Position numbers and translations under genes: made by a program. From contig CM050690.1 in the NCBI GenBank assembly GCA_027574665.1, forward strand, positions 69,669,433 through 69,733,432: a stretch of 64,000 bases of DNA. Direction: 5' to 3'. The notes below the pieces were generated by a model. It worked only from the letters and a program-made list of their open reading frames with translations, had not been told where the DNA came from and made no database searches. This DNA is from Rhynochetos jubatus. Lineage: Eukaryota; Chordata; Aves; Eurypygiformes; Rhynochetidae. Shown piece by piece: positions 1 to 11,300 of this stretch. Each line of letters opens with the position of its first letter. Within the stretch, counting starts at the first letter, position 1.

Positions 1-97
1 AACCAACTTAGTCCTAGTAATAAGATCTGTTTTCACTGTGCTAGTCCATTTCACTGAGACATCTGTCTAGCTATTATCCATGCACTAGTGTTTTACC

Positions 98-545
98 TGT
101 TCCAGTGCCTCACCACTCTCTGGGGAAAAAACTTCTTCCTTACATCCAACCTAAATCTCCCCTCTTTCAATTTAAACCTCTTACCCCTTGTCTTGTCACT
201 ACAGGCCCTTGTAAAAAGTCCCCCCCAAGCTTTCTTGTAGAAAAGGTCTGGATACAGAACAGCAGGTGTTGCCTCACAAGAGCAGAGTAGAGGGAGCAAT
301 CGCCTCCCTTGACCTGCTGGCCACATTTCCTTTTATACAGCACAGGATGAGGCTGGATTTTTTTCCTGTGAGCACACTTTACCAGCTTGTATTCAGTTTT
401 CCACCCACCAATATCCCAAAGAGCTTATCCACAGGGCTGCTCTCAATACACTTATCAATCAGCACGTATTTGTGCTTGGAATTGCCCTGACCTGTGTACA
501 GGACCATGCCCTTGGCCTTTTTGGTTTTCATGAGGCTTGTGGGCC
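98..545 (-). mobile_element. CR1 LINE fragment (inverted)
   Basis: On + the sequence reads as the complement of the avian CR1 3' portion: gttccagtgcctcacc, then cccttgtcttgtcactacag, gcccttgtaaaaagtc, ccttgacctgctggccac, and cttggaattgccctgacc followed by a cttggcctt-like end. It lacks the 3' terminal repeats and has indels against the consensus, so it is a dead internal fragment in a DAB2 intron. Confidence 0.85.
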
Positions 546-1359
546 TGTGTTGATAGTAAGATGTCTTAAAAATATGTACTAGTATTCCATGCCTCTGCTG
601 CTATGAGAGCTATTACAGAAACTCTGCTGAAGAACCTTAAAGTTCAAGTTTACTTCATGGACAAGTGAATCGTTAAGTCCCTCAGTGGAATCCTGGCCAT
701 TCTAGATAAGTAGCCCTAGCTCAATGTGTGACCTAACTCCACAAAAATGTGCATAAATCTTATAGTCCAGTATGACCCCAAAATCCTACTGGTTTATTCT
801 GGCACTGTAAGCCACTATCTGTCATGATAAAATTGGTGCTCTCAGTCCAGTTAGTTACCAAGTCTTACCCTTCTACTGCTTACTTAGTGGAGACATGGCT
901 TGTTAACATCTTCCACTGGCAAATAGCGCTCTAATATTGCTCTGAAGCTGAGACTGCAACTTGAAGCCATACTGTGGTAGTGTGACTTCACAGTTTGTCA
1001 AAACAAGGGACTAGAACTCAAACAGGGGTTCTTGACTCAAGTGAAAAGACTAGGTATAATTAGTGCTTAATGACGCAAGTCTCTAGGCTGTGGAGTGTGT
1101 GATATTTAACTAGTGGATCTTAAAACAGATGCTTTCAATACTGAGTTTCTGAAACAATGTAGCTGTGGGGTATTTTTACCACAGTCAGAAGTGCTTGCCT
1201 CAGTGAATTAGAAGATGGAGCTTTAGTGCACGTTTACTGTGACATTGAATACTTATTAGTGTAATGTATTGGATACTAGGATATCTCCTCTTGCAGCTTG
1301 TTTACTATGCAACAAGACCTATGTAAAAACTAAATTTATTTTTCTTTCTGAACAAATAG
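541..1359 (+). other. DAB2 intron, no further feature seen
   Basis: This is intronic DNA between the CR1 fragment and the exon at 1360. It ends in a pyrimidine-rich tract (tttatttttctttctg) before the acceptor. I see nothing else in it. Confidence 0.7.
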
Positions 1360-1992
1360 GAAGCTAAAGAGATTCTGTTAGTGGATCTAAAGTCTGAAAT
1401 TGAGTCCAGCCAGACTTTTACAAAAGAGGATATCTTCTTGAATGGCACCACCATCTCTCTACCACAACCAAAGCCACAGCAAATCTTGCCTGAGAGTTCT
1501 CTCTCTACCAGTCTCAGCTTCTTTCCCACACCTAATCCTGACCCTTTCAGCGATGATCCTTTCACAAAGCCAGACCAATCTGCACCGTCTTCATTTGATT
1601 CTCTAAAATCTGCTGATCAGAAGAAGGAAAGTCTGAGTACCTTAACACTGGTGGGTAATGGTACTTCAAATGGTGATATTGACTATTTTGGTAAACAGTT
1701 TGACCTGATTTCTAATAGAATTGTCAAACAAGAAGCACTAAAAAGCCAGTGGCCACTTGAGAGTAAGTCGCCTGCAGCAAGAACTCCAAATGGGGTACCA
1801 GAGAGAGAACAGAATGGCTTTCTTAAATCCCCATCAAACCTGTTTGTGGAAGGCCCTTCCAGAGGAGTATCGCTGCAGAATGGAGTAAAGCTGGATTATG
1901 AAAGCAATATCCAGCCCATATCACATAAGTCTGTAACAATTAGCCCACCACCACAAAGTACCAAGCCAGGAAGAGGAAGGAGGTCTTTCAAG
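1360..1992 (+). CDS. DAB2: DAB2 large central coding exon (p96-type exon)
   Basis: This 633-bp exon has phase 0 at both ends: acceptor aaatag before GAA at 1360, donor AAG|gtgaac at 1993. It encodes 211 residues. Near the start LLVDL matches the type-1 clathrin box of mammalian DAB2 (LVDLN). NPDPFSDDPF carries two DPF motifs of the kind that bind the AP-2 alpha ear. PQSTKPGRGRR stands at the end. In mammals the matching exon is skipped in the short p67 isoform, which loses clathrin and AP-2 binding, and its in-frame length here allows the same choice. The open frame runs past the donor to a stop at 2038, which is intronic. Confidence 0.93.
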
Positions 1993-2828
1993 GTGAACAA
2001 TGTTCAAGTAATATATAGTGATGTGCATGCTCTTACTTAATGAAGCTGGGTGAAGGAAGCTCTTCTTTCTTCATACTGTATTGCTAGTTAAACAGCTTCA
2101 CAACACATCTAATTGTTTTCTACCTGCAATGCTTACTCTAACCTCTCTGCAGCCATGAATGCATTCATAAGTGCTTTATAGTAGCTATGGTCACTAAATT
2201 GTATACTTTCTTCCTTAATGCTGCCATACTTCTGTACAGGTCTGGTAAGTATGCTGCTATATATATTAACAGGTTCTGGCATTATATGAAGTGTCATGAT
2301 AACTGTATGCCCATCAGCCTGTGGTATCATAACACTGGTACCTCATGTACCAGTACTAGCTCATAGAAACCTGTGTTGATTGTGTTACCTGCCTACTGAG
2401 GGCAAGCTCAATGATTTGCCTGATAAGACACAGGGTGTCTCTGAGTCAGCTGCATTTGTCTTGCACTCAAATAATGCAAAACTCTGCTGACCTTGCTGCA
2501 ACTGCAGGGGTCACTGCAGACTGAGCAGGAATATTTAGAGGTGCTTGGGGGCAGAGGGAAGCTCATTATGATAGCCAGTAATAGAGACACTTTATTTTTC
2601 TGCTGTTGACTACTATATACTATTCCTGCTTAATGCCATGCATCTCACTAGACCTGAACAAAATTGGGAAGTTGGATACTCTTATATTTGGTATATAAAG
2701 GACATATCAAAACTCCCTGTTCTTCTCTAGCTGAAATAAAAACTTGTAGCTTTGAACTAGGGAGTCTTGATCATGCTGCCATGTGTTCTGCCATGCCATC
2801 TCACAGAGTTTTCTTTTTCCCTTTCTAG
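1993..2828 (+). other. DAB2 intron
   Basis: Canonical gtgaac...ctttctag intron. I see no repeat or RNA signature in it. Confidence 0.8.
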
Positions 2829-2979
2829 ACTGCATCAAGTGACTTACTTAGTTCGGACATTTTTGTGCCGATTACAGAGACCCTTAGCTTGACCTCAGTA
2901 ACACAAACAGGACCTGTGACAATTAGTCCACTGGACCTCCTTAAAAGTTCTACCACTGCATCTTCAATGACTTCTCTAG
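2829..2979 (+). CDS. DAB2: DAB2 coding exon
   Basis: The acceptor tttctag is followed by ACT GCA TCA AGT GAC, giving TASSDLLSSDIFVP, which parallels human SSANDLLASDIFAPP. The exon enters in phase 0 and leaves in phase 1 at CTAG|gttagt (donor at 2980). It encodes about 50 Ser/Thr-rich residues and includes SPLDLLKSS. No catalytic motif is expected in this linker part of the adaptor. Confidence 0.9.
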
Positions 2980-3564
2980 GTTAGTTCACAAAGTGAAGGT
3001 CTAACTCTTGTCTAAGGTATCTGCTAAGGACAAAATGAGGGTTCTATTTTTCCTTTATTTCATGTGCAGTGCCATGCCCTTTAATCCAGGTGCTGTCTAC
3101 CCTAAACTACTAAGTTCTGTGAATAGAGGCTTTTAACCCTACATCCTTAGCTGGAACAGGGTTTTTTTGCTTGATCTTCAACAGCAGATTACTGCTTCAG
3201 GTACACAAGGTTCAAGTGAGCCAAGCACAACTTGGGAGGCAAGAGTAACACTGCTGAGGAGTCTTAATCACTTTCACAGAAGTAACTGTACGACAAATGC
3301 TTCTGTGCTGCGATTAAGAATGTTCCTCCTTCTGTTATATCAACCTCAATTCCATTCTTCCAGGCTGGAAATGGAACAAATTAAAAAAAAAATTTAATCC
3401 CCCTTCTCCCCTTGTCTCCAAATGACTTCATATTTTTAAGTATAAATCAAGATATTTTTGCAAACAACACAAAATGTTTTGCTGGTACCCCCAGTGGAAC
3501 TGATACACTACTGCTTGAGATCTTCAGATCACTGAAGTGATGTGTAACATCAATCTCTCCCCAG
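2980..3564 (+). other. DAB2 intron
   Basis: Canonical gttagt...ctccccag intron. The short open frames inside it show no family resemblance. Confidence 0.8.
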
Positions 3565-4200
3565 GTGGCTTGTCAATGACTTCATTAATATGGAGTACAC
3601 AGACACCTGCCTTCAATCAGGCTTCATCAGTCTTTCCTGGGTCTGTGATGCCTACTCAGCCTACAGGATTTACTCAACCACTTGCCTTTGGTACTCCAAC
3701 ACTTCCAGTCTGGAGCCAGCCTACAACTTTTAGTACACCAACCCCTCGTCCCTCTGGTGTCTGGGCACAGCCAGCACAAGTTCCATCTAGTTCATGGGCC
3801 CAGCCATCCAGTGCTGTAAATCCTTTTCAGAGCAGTGTGTTCACATCTACAACACTACCTGCTCAGACATCATCTGCACTGACCTCAGTGTCAACAACTA
3901 CTAGCCCACCTCAGCCACCACCTAGAACTACAGCTCAGAAGGAGTTATCCAAGAAAGAGAATGATGCTTTTATTGCTTTGGATCCACTTGGTGATAAAGA
4001 GATTAAGGATGTCAAGGAAATGTTCAAGGACTTTCAGCTGACAAAGCCACCTGCAGTACCAGCAAGGAGGGGAGAGCAGCAGAACCTTTCAGGTACTTCT
4101 GGAGCTTTCAGCAGTTATTTTAATAGTAAAGTAGGCATTCCTCAAGATAGTACAGATCATGTTGATGTGGAAGCTAGCAAGCTGTTTGCCAAAATGAATG
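3565..4200 (+). CDS. DAB2: DAB2 coding exon with myosin VI-binding region
   Basis: The exon starts after ctccccag in phase 1 (G|GT gives Gly) and encodes about 212 residues. A Pro/Ser/Thr-rich stretch carries GFTQPLAFGT, WAQP repeats and NPFQSS. It is followed by the strongly conserved ALDPLGDKEIKDVKEMFKDF and FNSKVGIPQ, which in mammals lie in the myosin VI-binding segment. The end is set by the next exon: human KINE|PP fits AAA ATG AAT G at 4191-4200 joined to 4584. No GT follows; the intron begins ATAAAA. Reading on would add about 13 residues and a stop at 4239-4241. The 3' boundary is therefore inferred by homology only. Confidence 0.85.
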
Positions 4201-4583
4201 ATAAAATAATTTTTCTTTCTTGGATAGCTGCTGAGGGATGATCACTAGCCTTTTCTGACAGAACTAAAAATTTGATTTAATGGTTACTGAAACAGAGGGT
4301 TGAAGGGCTGTCCTAATAATGTTACAGAATTGATCAATGTCAGTGGCCGGACACTGACACCTAGTGCCTAAACTACTTGACTACAGCAAGGTAAACTCGG
4401 ACTCTACTATCTAGCTGAAGTGTAATGAGGGACAAGCAGAGATGTAATTGTGAGGTTACTGACAGCAAGTCCTCTGTGGGTTTTTTGTGTATTTCATTAG
4501 ATGAGCTTTGATGTTGCTAGACAGGCAGAGCTGATTACTTTTTAAAGTTGTTGTCATAGCAGGATGTCTCTTTTTTTCATTAG
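4201..4583 (+). other. DAB2: DAB2 intron without a GT donor (AT...AG)
   Basis: The homology-defined intron starts ATAAAATAAT and ends tttttttcattag. There is no in-phase GT within the last 15 bases of the upstream exon. The only near GT, at 4184, would put the next exon out of frame and into a stop. A single G-to-A change at donor +1 would turn an ordinary gtaaaa donor into this. It does not resemble the U12 AT-AC donor (ATATCCTT). Confidence 0.6.
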
Positions 4584-4675
4584 AGAGACCACAGACTGTT
4601 CCCCAACAAAGTGTGCTGCCAGCTGAAGGCCTGTTTGAAACCCAGGCTAAACCAGAGCACTTTGGTGCCTCATCT
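4584..4675 (+). CDS. DAB2: DAB2 coding exon near the C-terminus
   Basis: After the acceptor tttttttcattag the exon reads (G)AG AGA CCA CAG ACT GTT, giving ERPQTVPQQSVLPAEGLFET and then QAKPEHFGASS, and ends in phase 0 at TCT|gtaagt. It corresponds to human NEPPKPAPRQVSLP through QPVSS, although this stretch is poorly conserved. Choosing the second AG (4585) would cause a frameshift to a stop, so the first is preferred. Confidence 0.8.
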
Positions 4676-5408
4676 GTAAGTATTAAACAAAACCAAACAA
4701 AAAAACCCCACCTTCTCCTTAACAACAGGGGTGACAGTGTGTGAGCACTGTCTTATTTCTGGCTTTAGAGGCCATGGAACAAAAACTATTGCATGTCTGA
4801 GGCTAATCTTTAATCTCACAGAGGGCATTTGATGCAAGAAGGCTAACAAAGTATGATTCCATTTGGCTTGGGCCCATAAGCAGATCCCCAAGCTGTAAGC
4901 CCTAGCAGGAAATTCTTCAGTCTTGGGAACTTCTATAAAAGATTGCAAAACAATGCAGCTGCAAAAGTCTTCTCCTTAGAAGACTTTACCCCTCTGAGTG
5001 TGGACTGTGTAGCTCTTGCTGAACAAATGAGAAGCTTCATGTGTTCATTACCCCCCTCAGGGAGAAAGCTTGACCACATTGTTCTGTTTGGGATGTAGCA
5101 CTTAAAGCCCTTGGTAGAAACTCTGGGTCAGTTTCAGAATGCTGAGTTAATACATTGAGCATTTGGTTAAGATAGATGTTATCACAACTATGCATGGCTT
5201 CTTTGAAAGATACCTTGCCTCCAACTAGGATAACTGGTAACATGGCTTTAGACCCCTCTTCTCTCATTAAAGCAGTACAGTTAATGTGTACTCTGCAGTA
5301 TTCCTTCCAGAAGGTGTTTGGTACAGGAACTAGCTGATACAGCCATGCAGAGTAAATCTGCTGAAACGTGGATATCCACTAACAGTTTATGATCTCTTTC
5401 CTTTGAAG
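4676..5408 (+). other. DAB2 intron
   Basis: Canonical gtaagt...tttgaag intron before the last coding exon. Nothing else is recognised. Confidence 0.8.
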
Positions 5409-5468
5409 GAATCTCAGAAACCATCTTCTGATCCTTTTGGTGATCCTTTTGGCAACCCATTTGCATAG
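5409..5468 (+). CDS. DAB2: DAB2 last coding exon, stop codon
   Basis: The acceptor ctctttcctttgaag is followed by GAA TCT CAG. The exon encodes ESQKPSSDPFGDPFGNPFA and a TAG stop at 5466-5468, matching the human ending RDPFGNPFA. The terminal DPF and NPF motifs suit AP-2 and EH-domain binding. The phase 0 entry matches the SS|E junction of the human protein. Confidence 0.93.
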   Translation, partial: ESQKPSSDPFGDPFGNPFA

Positions 5469-6351
5469 GTGAGGTAAGTCTTCCACTAATAAGAAAACCT
5501 ACTTCATTCTCTGAAATTAATTCATAAAACCTTTGGTGAAGAGCTGGCTAAAAAACTATAGGAACTTAACTCTAATGTTTCTCTGAAGTATGGCAAACAG
5601 TCCCTGGAAGAACCCATCTTCTAGAGTACCTCTACTCAGACTAGCACATAGCTGCATTCTGGCTACACCTAGCCAGCTTCACCTTCATAGGAATAAAGAT
5701 TTTATTCTTCCACGTAGTTAAGTCTCAAGGGCACAATAGATATATATCTTTCCTTGAGGAAAGTTACTGCATGAATATGTATGAGCTGCAAAACTCAGAC
5801 ACGGCTGACTAAATTAGAATCACAGAATGGTTTGGGATGGAAGGGACCTTAAAGATCACCTGTTCCAACCCCCTGCCATGGGCAGGGACACCCCCCACTA
5901 GACCAAGTTGCTCAAAGCCTCATCCAGCCTGGCCTTGGACACTTCTAGGGATGGGGCATTACTAAATTCCTTCAGATATCTCTTTAGGAGAGTCTTGGTG
6001 CACAGTGTCCCATACAGCTCCCTAAGGTTTAATCCCTTAAGTAGTTGTTGGTTTGTGCTCTGGGTGAATTGGAGTAAAAGCAGAGTAGGGGCTGTTATGA
6101 GAGCTTTTGTTACTAGGAACTAATGTAACTCAAACTCTTCTACCATGGACTAGAGAACATGAACTTGTCAAACCAGCAGATTATTCCTCTGCCACATCTA
6201 AGTCTTCCCCTGAAATACTGTCTGCCTTCTAACAAAGGACAAGTGTTGCTATTTATTGCCTTAGTTGTGTCCTCAGTGGCTCTAAACTAGTTTATGCAAT
6301 CAAACTATAACTTACAATCATCCTAACCCTAAGTCCTTTTCATCATACTAG
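5469..6351 (+). other. DAB2: Probable DAB2 3'UTR intron, with a CR1 insertion
   Basis: Five bases after the TAG stop, GAG|gtaagt at 5474 is a near-perfect donor. A second, weaker donor overlaps the stop itself (TAG|gtgagg at 5469). A good acceptor with a branch-like ctaac and pyrimidines ends at 6351 (catcatactag). The interval holds one CR1 tail (5817-5966) and no coding signal. Confidence 0.5.
5817..5966 (-). mobile_element. CR1 LINE 3' tail (inverted)
   Basis: Starts aatcacagaatggtttggga, the complement of the CR1 3' terminus, then ccaaccccctgccatgggca, and ends near acacttctagggatggggca. It is a 5'-truncated copy of about 150 bp inside the presumed DAB2 3'UTR intron. Confidence 0.9.
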
Positions 6352-8350
6352 GCATAACCAGAAAAGAACAAATGGAATAACTGGACCTCTTCTCAACATG
6401 ATTTTTCTACACGTTTCACTTTGCTGTCTGTCACTTTTGCTGCTGTTCCATGGTGTCTGTAACCTAAACCATGTCCAGGTGGATTGAAACATGAACCCTC
6501 AAAGAACATGCTGTGAAGATGATAATTCAGGGCAAATCAAATGGAGAGTTGGACTCGTGGTGGAGACCCAAATTCAAATTGGTGGATGTTAACTTTACTT
6601 TAGTTCTCTACAATCTTCCATAGAAAAGCTTAGCAACACTAACTCTTGTGTCTTGTAAACATGGTCACCACAATTTTTCTTCCTGTAGCAGTTACTGTCC
6701 TAAAATACAGGACCTGAATGTGCCTGGGGAAGAAGTGTTGCCTTTGCATAAGGGGATTGAATTAGTAGTTAAACTCCACGTCTTAAACAACTTGGTCAGT
6801 TGCCTGTTATCACACAGCAGCCAGTTGTGAAGTTAAGTGGATACTACTTGTTCTAATTGGTGATGAGACATATGACTTGGACGCTGAGCCAACTGTATGG
6901 GGAAAAATATTCAATACTTGTTTATTTCACTAATGGTAAAGTAGCATTCTACCATAAATATGCAATAAAGGGACTAACTATGGAGTCTGTAACAGAACTG
7001 TTGAAGTCCTGGGTGTTAGAAGCCTACACTGTAGGGTCACAAGCAAGAATGCTTCTTGCAGAACACAGAGGTAGTCACGGATACTAACTGTTGTCCTGGT
7101 GCTAATATGGCCTTTTTCAGGGAGGGAGATTTTTCTAGGATTACTCTTCTATTAAGCTGGCTTGGCAGACAAATGGAACAAGCAGATAGGCTTCTTGCGT
7201 GTATGTCAGTGAATGTCCCTAATGTTGCTCAGTTTGAATTGTCACATGGTATAGTGTGACATGTTTCCAGTATGTTAGAAAGTAAAGACAATCATGGCTT
7301 CACTCCATGCTTAGATTGCTTGTGACCAGATGCACCACCTCTGTGTCATTAATGTGATATAGTCCTCCATCTCTTGAAAACTGTCTTTTCTAAAGGAACT
7401 CTTTACTAACAGAGCCTTAAATCAGTTGGTTGTAAGTGACTGTAACAGCTACATTCTTGGGCAAGGGTGATGGCTGATGTGTCAGAGGTTTTTCTGTTAA
7501 TACTAAATGTAAACTTGAAATAGTATTGTTAAATCAAATACCTAAGTGGTTGCTGAACTAAAGAGCTAAGAAAGTCAACTTGAATGCAACTTGAGTCACC
7601 AGTTCAGCCAGTAATGCAATTAGTCTTGTGTATAAACTTCTTGCACTTACTGTAATGCAAAAAAAGCTATGGATTTAACTATTTGTCTCAAACTGGAAAT
7701 GTTGAAACTTATGGATGTTACACTGTTATGTAAACTGTAGTATCTCAAGTGACGTTACCTAATGACATTAAACAGGAGCAATTCTTCATGTCAAATGCAC
7801 ATCAGTGTGGCTGTTGATTCTGTTCTTTGTAACTCAGTCTTGTGGTCTAGTTGACTCTAGAAGTTCAGAGCCTGCTAAGATTTGTTTCTCACAGGTTCTT
7901 GTTACAGCTGCCTGATAGCAAGGTCTTCATTCTTTCTGTAGATTCTTGCATCAGGCTTGTTCAACAAATGCTGTCCCATCATAAAAAATAAAATTCTCAG
8001 CTGTTTTGGTAAACTGCCACCAGAAGCTTGTCCCATTAGCTGCTCAGCCTGAGTTTGCCACTACTAATGATGCTTTCTTGCTCCCTTCTGCAGGACCATG
8101 GGAGCTGGGTACTTAAATTGCATTCACAAGTTTCATTAAACCATCTGTTCCAACTTTGCAGGAGGTCTAAGCTGATGCTGGGAAAATAAATGAAAACTTA
8201 ACTCACGTTCAGAACAACTTTTACAACTTTTTATGCAGAGGGCTAAAAAATAAATCCATCAGAAAGTGACTGGTTTAGACTAGCCTTTAGTACTGCAGGC
8301 TGTAACTGTCAGCCTGATGTATCACTGAATAAACAGAAGCTTGCTTTCTT
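6352..8350 (+). other. DAB2: Probable DAB2 terminal 3'UTR exon
   Basis: This is inferred as the untranslated last exon, from the acceptor at 6351 to a cluster of AATAAA hexamers at 7987-8333. The sequence is AT-rich, has no long open frame and contains no repeat that I recognise, unlike its flanks, which suits a long 3'UTR. The exact start and end need transcript data. Confidence 0.45.
7987..8333 (+). terminator. Cluster of four AATAAA polyadenylation signals
   Basis: AATAAA occurs at 7987-7992, 8185-8190, 8249-8254 and 8328-8333. The last is followed within 40 bases by a T/GT-rich stretch (tctcattggtatggtt) that could serve as a downstream element. The cluster lies where the DAB2 transcript should end. 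Confidence 0.5.
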
Positions 8351-11300
8351 ACTTTTAATACTGTCTCATTGGTATGGTTAAAGGATTGAAAACAACTAAT
8401 TGAAAGGGAGTTGGTATCTAGATTGAAATATAGGTTTTATAGTCCTTCACAGACAATCACTGGGGATCTTTTGATGGGTTTTTTTGGGTGCATGGCAACA
8501 TGTAATTTAGTACTCAAAGATACTATTGGAACTAAAAAGAAAACTCTGTCTTGATACTTGACTGCAGCAATATATTTACCAGTATTTGAGTTAAGCATCT
8601 AAATGACCATTTGCTACTCAAGCTAAAATTAATGGTCTTACTATGCTGGAGTTCTGAAATAGCTGTCAGGCTGACCACCAAGACCTGGCTAGAAGGACCT
8701 CTTACAAGCTGGCCAAAGGTGCTTGGTGGTCTGCTAGCTTAGTCTGAATAGCTGCTTACTCTGATTTAGTTTCTGTCTTGAAGAACCATGAACTGTGGTG
8801 GTGTATATCATCAGTTGAAGCAGGTATGATGAAACAATACAGTGTTAGAGGTGTCTGTCTTGTATTTTTGCTCAACAGATTAGTTTAGTGCAACTGGATT
8901 TATCAAGACAGATGGAGACTGTGTCATATTTAAATTTCTCTACATTAAATTATCCCAAATTAAGGATTGAATAGAGGGGAAAAAAATTGTCTGCCCTATT
9001 CCACACCCTCCCCTTTTACTGGAACAAAAAGGGGAGGACAGAAAAAGTAAAAGTAAATCTTTTACTTACCCATGGTAATTTGGAATATCCTTATACCAGA
9101 TCATCATTATAAGCTTGTATCCAGATACTTAATTCTTAAGTGTTACACAGCAGGTTATTTATGAGTTACTTCTGTCTTGTGATTGTGTCTAACACATGAT
9201 GCCTTAAATCTGGATCACAGCAAACTACTGGATAGGAATGCCCTCCTAACAAGCTTGCTTGTGGTTTGGGTTTTGGTGACAGAGTGAAAGCTTGAGGAGT
9301 TTTAGACTCCTTCAAAACAATAAAAAGAATTTTGGTGGTGTTTTATGTTGGCTGGGGAGGAAGAAAAAGGAATCTTGGGACTTTATTCCTCCAGTACTCC
9401 AAATAGGAATTCCAAAGATATTAGGTGCTGAACTTGCTCTTGTAAACAGCTCTGTTTTAGGAACTACTTGTTCCTTACATGAGTCACTGCTATGAACTGT
9501 TCTCTAATTAAATAGAAGAGTCTCTACCATATTTAAAAACAAACTGTTTTTGTTTATCTTTTAATCTTGAAAGTACTTTAAACTATTTCCCAGTCACAAT
9601 GCAGGAAAAAGTGGAATTTTTTCAGAAGTGGACTTTAGACCACTTACCGTAAGGCAGTTTTGGCCAGTAACTGTCATTCTTCAGTAAACACTGCTTTTTG
9701 TTTGGTTTTTTGGTAATAAATAACAAAAGAGACAAAGAAACTACAAATTTTGGTCATGGCAATTCCTGTCTATTCAGCTACAAAATGAGAAGGATGCATG
9801 TTATCCTGAAGCTTATATCCATACTATGCAGCTTGCAGGTGGCTGTGGGGGAAAGAAGGTAAGTGTTCTTGTTCTCCTGCAGATGCCTATGTTGTTTTGT
9901 TTCTCCAACACCATGCATAATGCTCCAATGCAGACATTTCTAATGGTAGCCTGCTCAGATATCCAATGTAAAAGGAAACTACTTCTCACTGTATTTCAAG
10001 TCATCAAAGGGAAATGGTTTATCCATTTATTTGGAATGTATGTGGCATAGTACAGGTGACTGATAGCAGCTGAAGCATGTTCTTGCAGGGACCTGCAGCT
10101 CAGGCAACTGTTCTCCATACTGAGTTTGAAAATATAATCTAATCTCAGTCTGTTTCTTTCTGAAGAAGCACAGTTTTATGCTGACAGTACTTTTATTCCT
10201 ATTTACAGTCTCCTAGACTACCTGGTTCTAAATCTTTGGAAATAAAGCCTTGGTTTTTTCCACTGTAAGTATCACTAGATGGAGAACTAAAGGCTTAGTC
10301 CCTACAAAAATATCACTTGAAAACAACTGAAGAGCTATGCTACCAGAAATAGTCTGGTCTATACATCATTTATAAGAATAGGCAGTACTAAGTGGTGCAA
10401 GAATACAAGTCTCATAATAGATACATGTATGTGAAGAATAAATTGGGATCCATCTGCTTTAAGATTTGAATTGCAGCATGTGAAGCCTTTTTTGACATGT
10501 GAATCCTATCTGAACAACCAAATATTGTCTCTTGCACATGGGTCTAGGCCTGAGGGTGGTTGCTGCTATTATCACTTGAAATACGTGAACGGACTTTAAA
10601 GAGACACTGTCAAAACTATAAAGATTGCTCTCTCCTTATGTTTTGATGGTTATCTCTATTATTACATCTGCAAATCCAATTAAAGCACAGGTTTGATATA
10701 CTCATTTAGAAACAGTCCAGCCAGAAGATATTATTTCAGACAGTCCACAGCAGGTAGTGTGGGTCAGCACCTTGACTTCGTGTCATACCAAAGACTTTGC
10801 AGCTTCATGGTGGTGCTATGAACTACAGTTGGCAAACTCCTCATGCGATGCTATTGTCTCCAAATTCAACAGAACCATGCCTTCTCTCTTGGTCAGTGAT
10901 AACTGTTAAACCATGACTTTTGTTTGAGTCATCAGTTTTGCAACTGGGGAACTGAACAGCTCTGTATTTTGCAGTATGGACCAAAAGCACATTATCAAAG
11001 CTCTGTGGCCTGAGGGTACAGAGTGCGTTGTGCAATCTAAGACAAGCAGCGAGCAATTTTGTGAACCGATTGTGAAATGGCTTTTCCTTTCCAAAGAGCA
11101 CTCTTCTGTCCCTCAAACTTCCCCAGTAATGGGTAGTAGAGAAGATCTGTTGATTTCCATACTCGTCTGAAGTCATTGCTCCCAACTGCCACCTTTGGTA
11201 ACATTCTTCAGTAGCTGAACTGCTTTGACCTCCTCCCCTATTTAAATTGTATGACTTAAAACCTTGCAGAAGCAGGAGTTATTTCAGCAGCCCTTTCTCC

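Larger units (their letters stand above)
1..8350 (+). other. DAB2: DAB2 locus, 3' part (gene span)
   Basis: DAB2 (Disabled homolog 2) is a cytosolic clathrin adaptor that links LDL-receptor-family cargo to clathrin, AP-2 and myosin VI, and it also acts in TGF-beta and Wnt signalling. The window opens inside an intron. The five coding exons seen encode about 523 residues, close to the part of human DAB2 (about 770 aa) that lies after the PTB domain, so the PTB exons are upstream of base 1. Visible landmarks are a clathrin-box-like LVDLK, paired DPF motifs, GRGRR, the DPLGDKEIKDVKEMFKDFQL block, the SYFNSKVGIPQ myosin-VI region and a terminal DPFGNPFA. The identity is assigned from remembered family sequence, not a search. 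One internal intron lacks a GT donor (see 4201-4583). Confidence 0.95.

Noticed and set aside
10176..10215. Signal-peptide-like MLTVLLFLFTVS as a C9 first exon
   Set aside because: It meets a stop right after 12 codons and has no good phase-2 donor before it.
10841..11185. 114-codon open frame on minus, overlapped by frames on both strands
   Set aside because: The translation resembles no family that I know, and there is no promoter or poly(A) signal. Probably chance.
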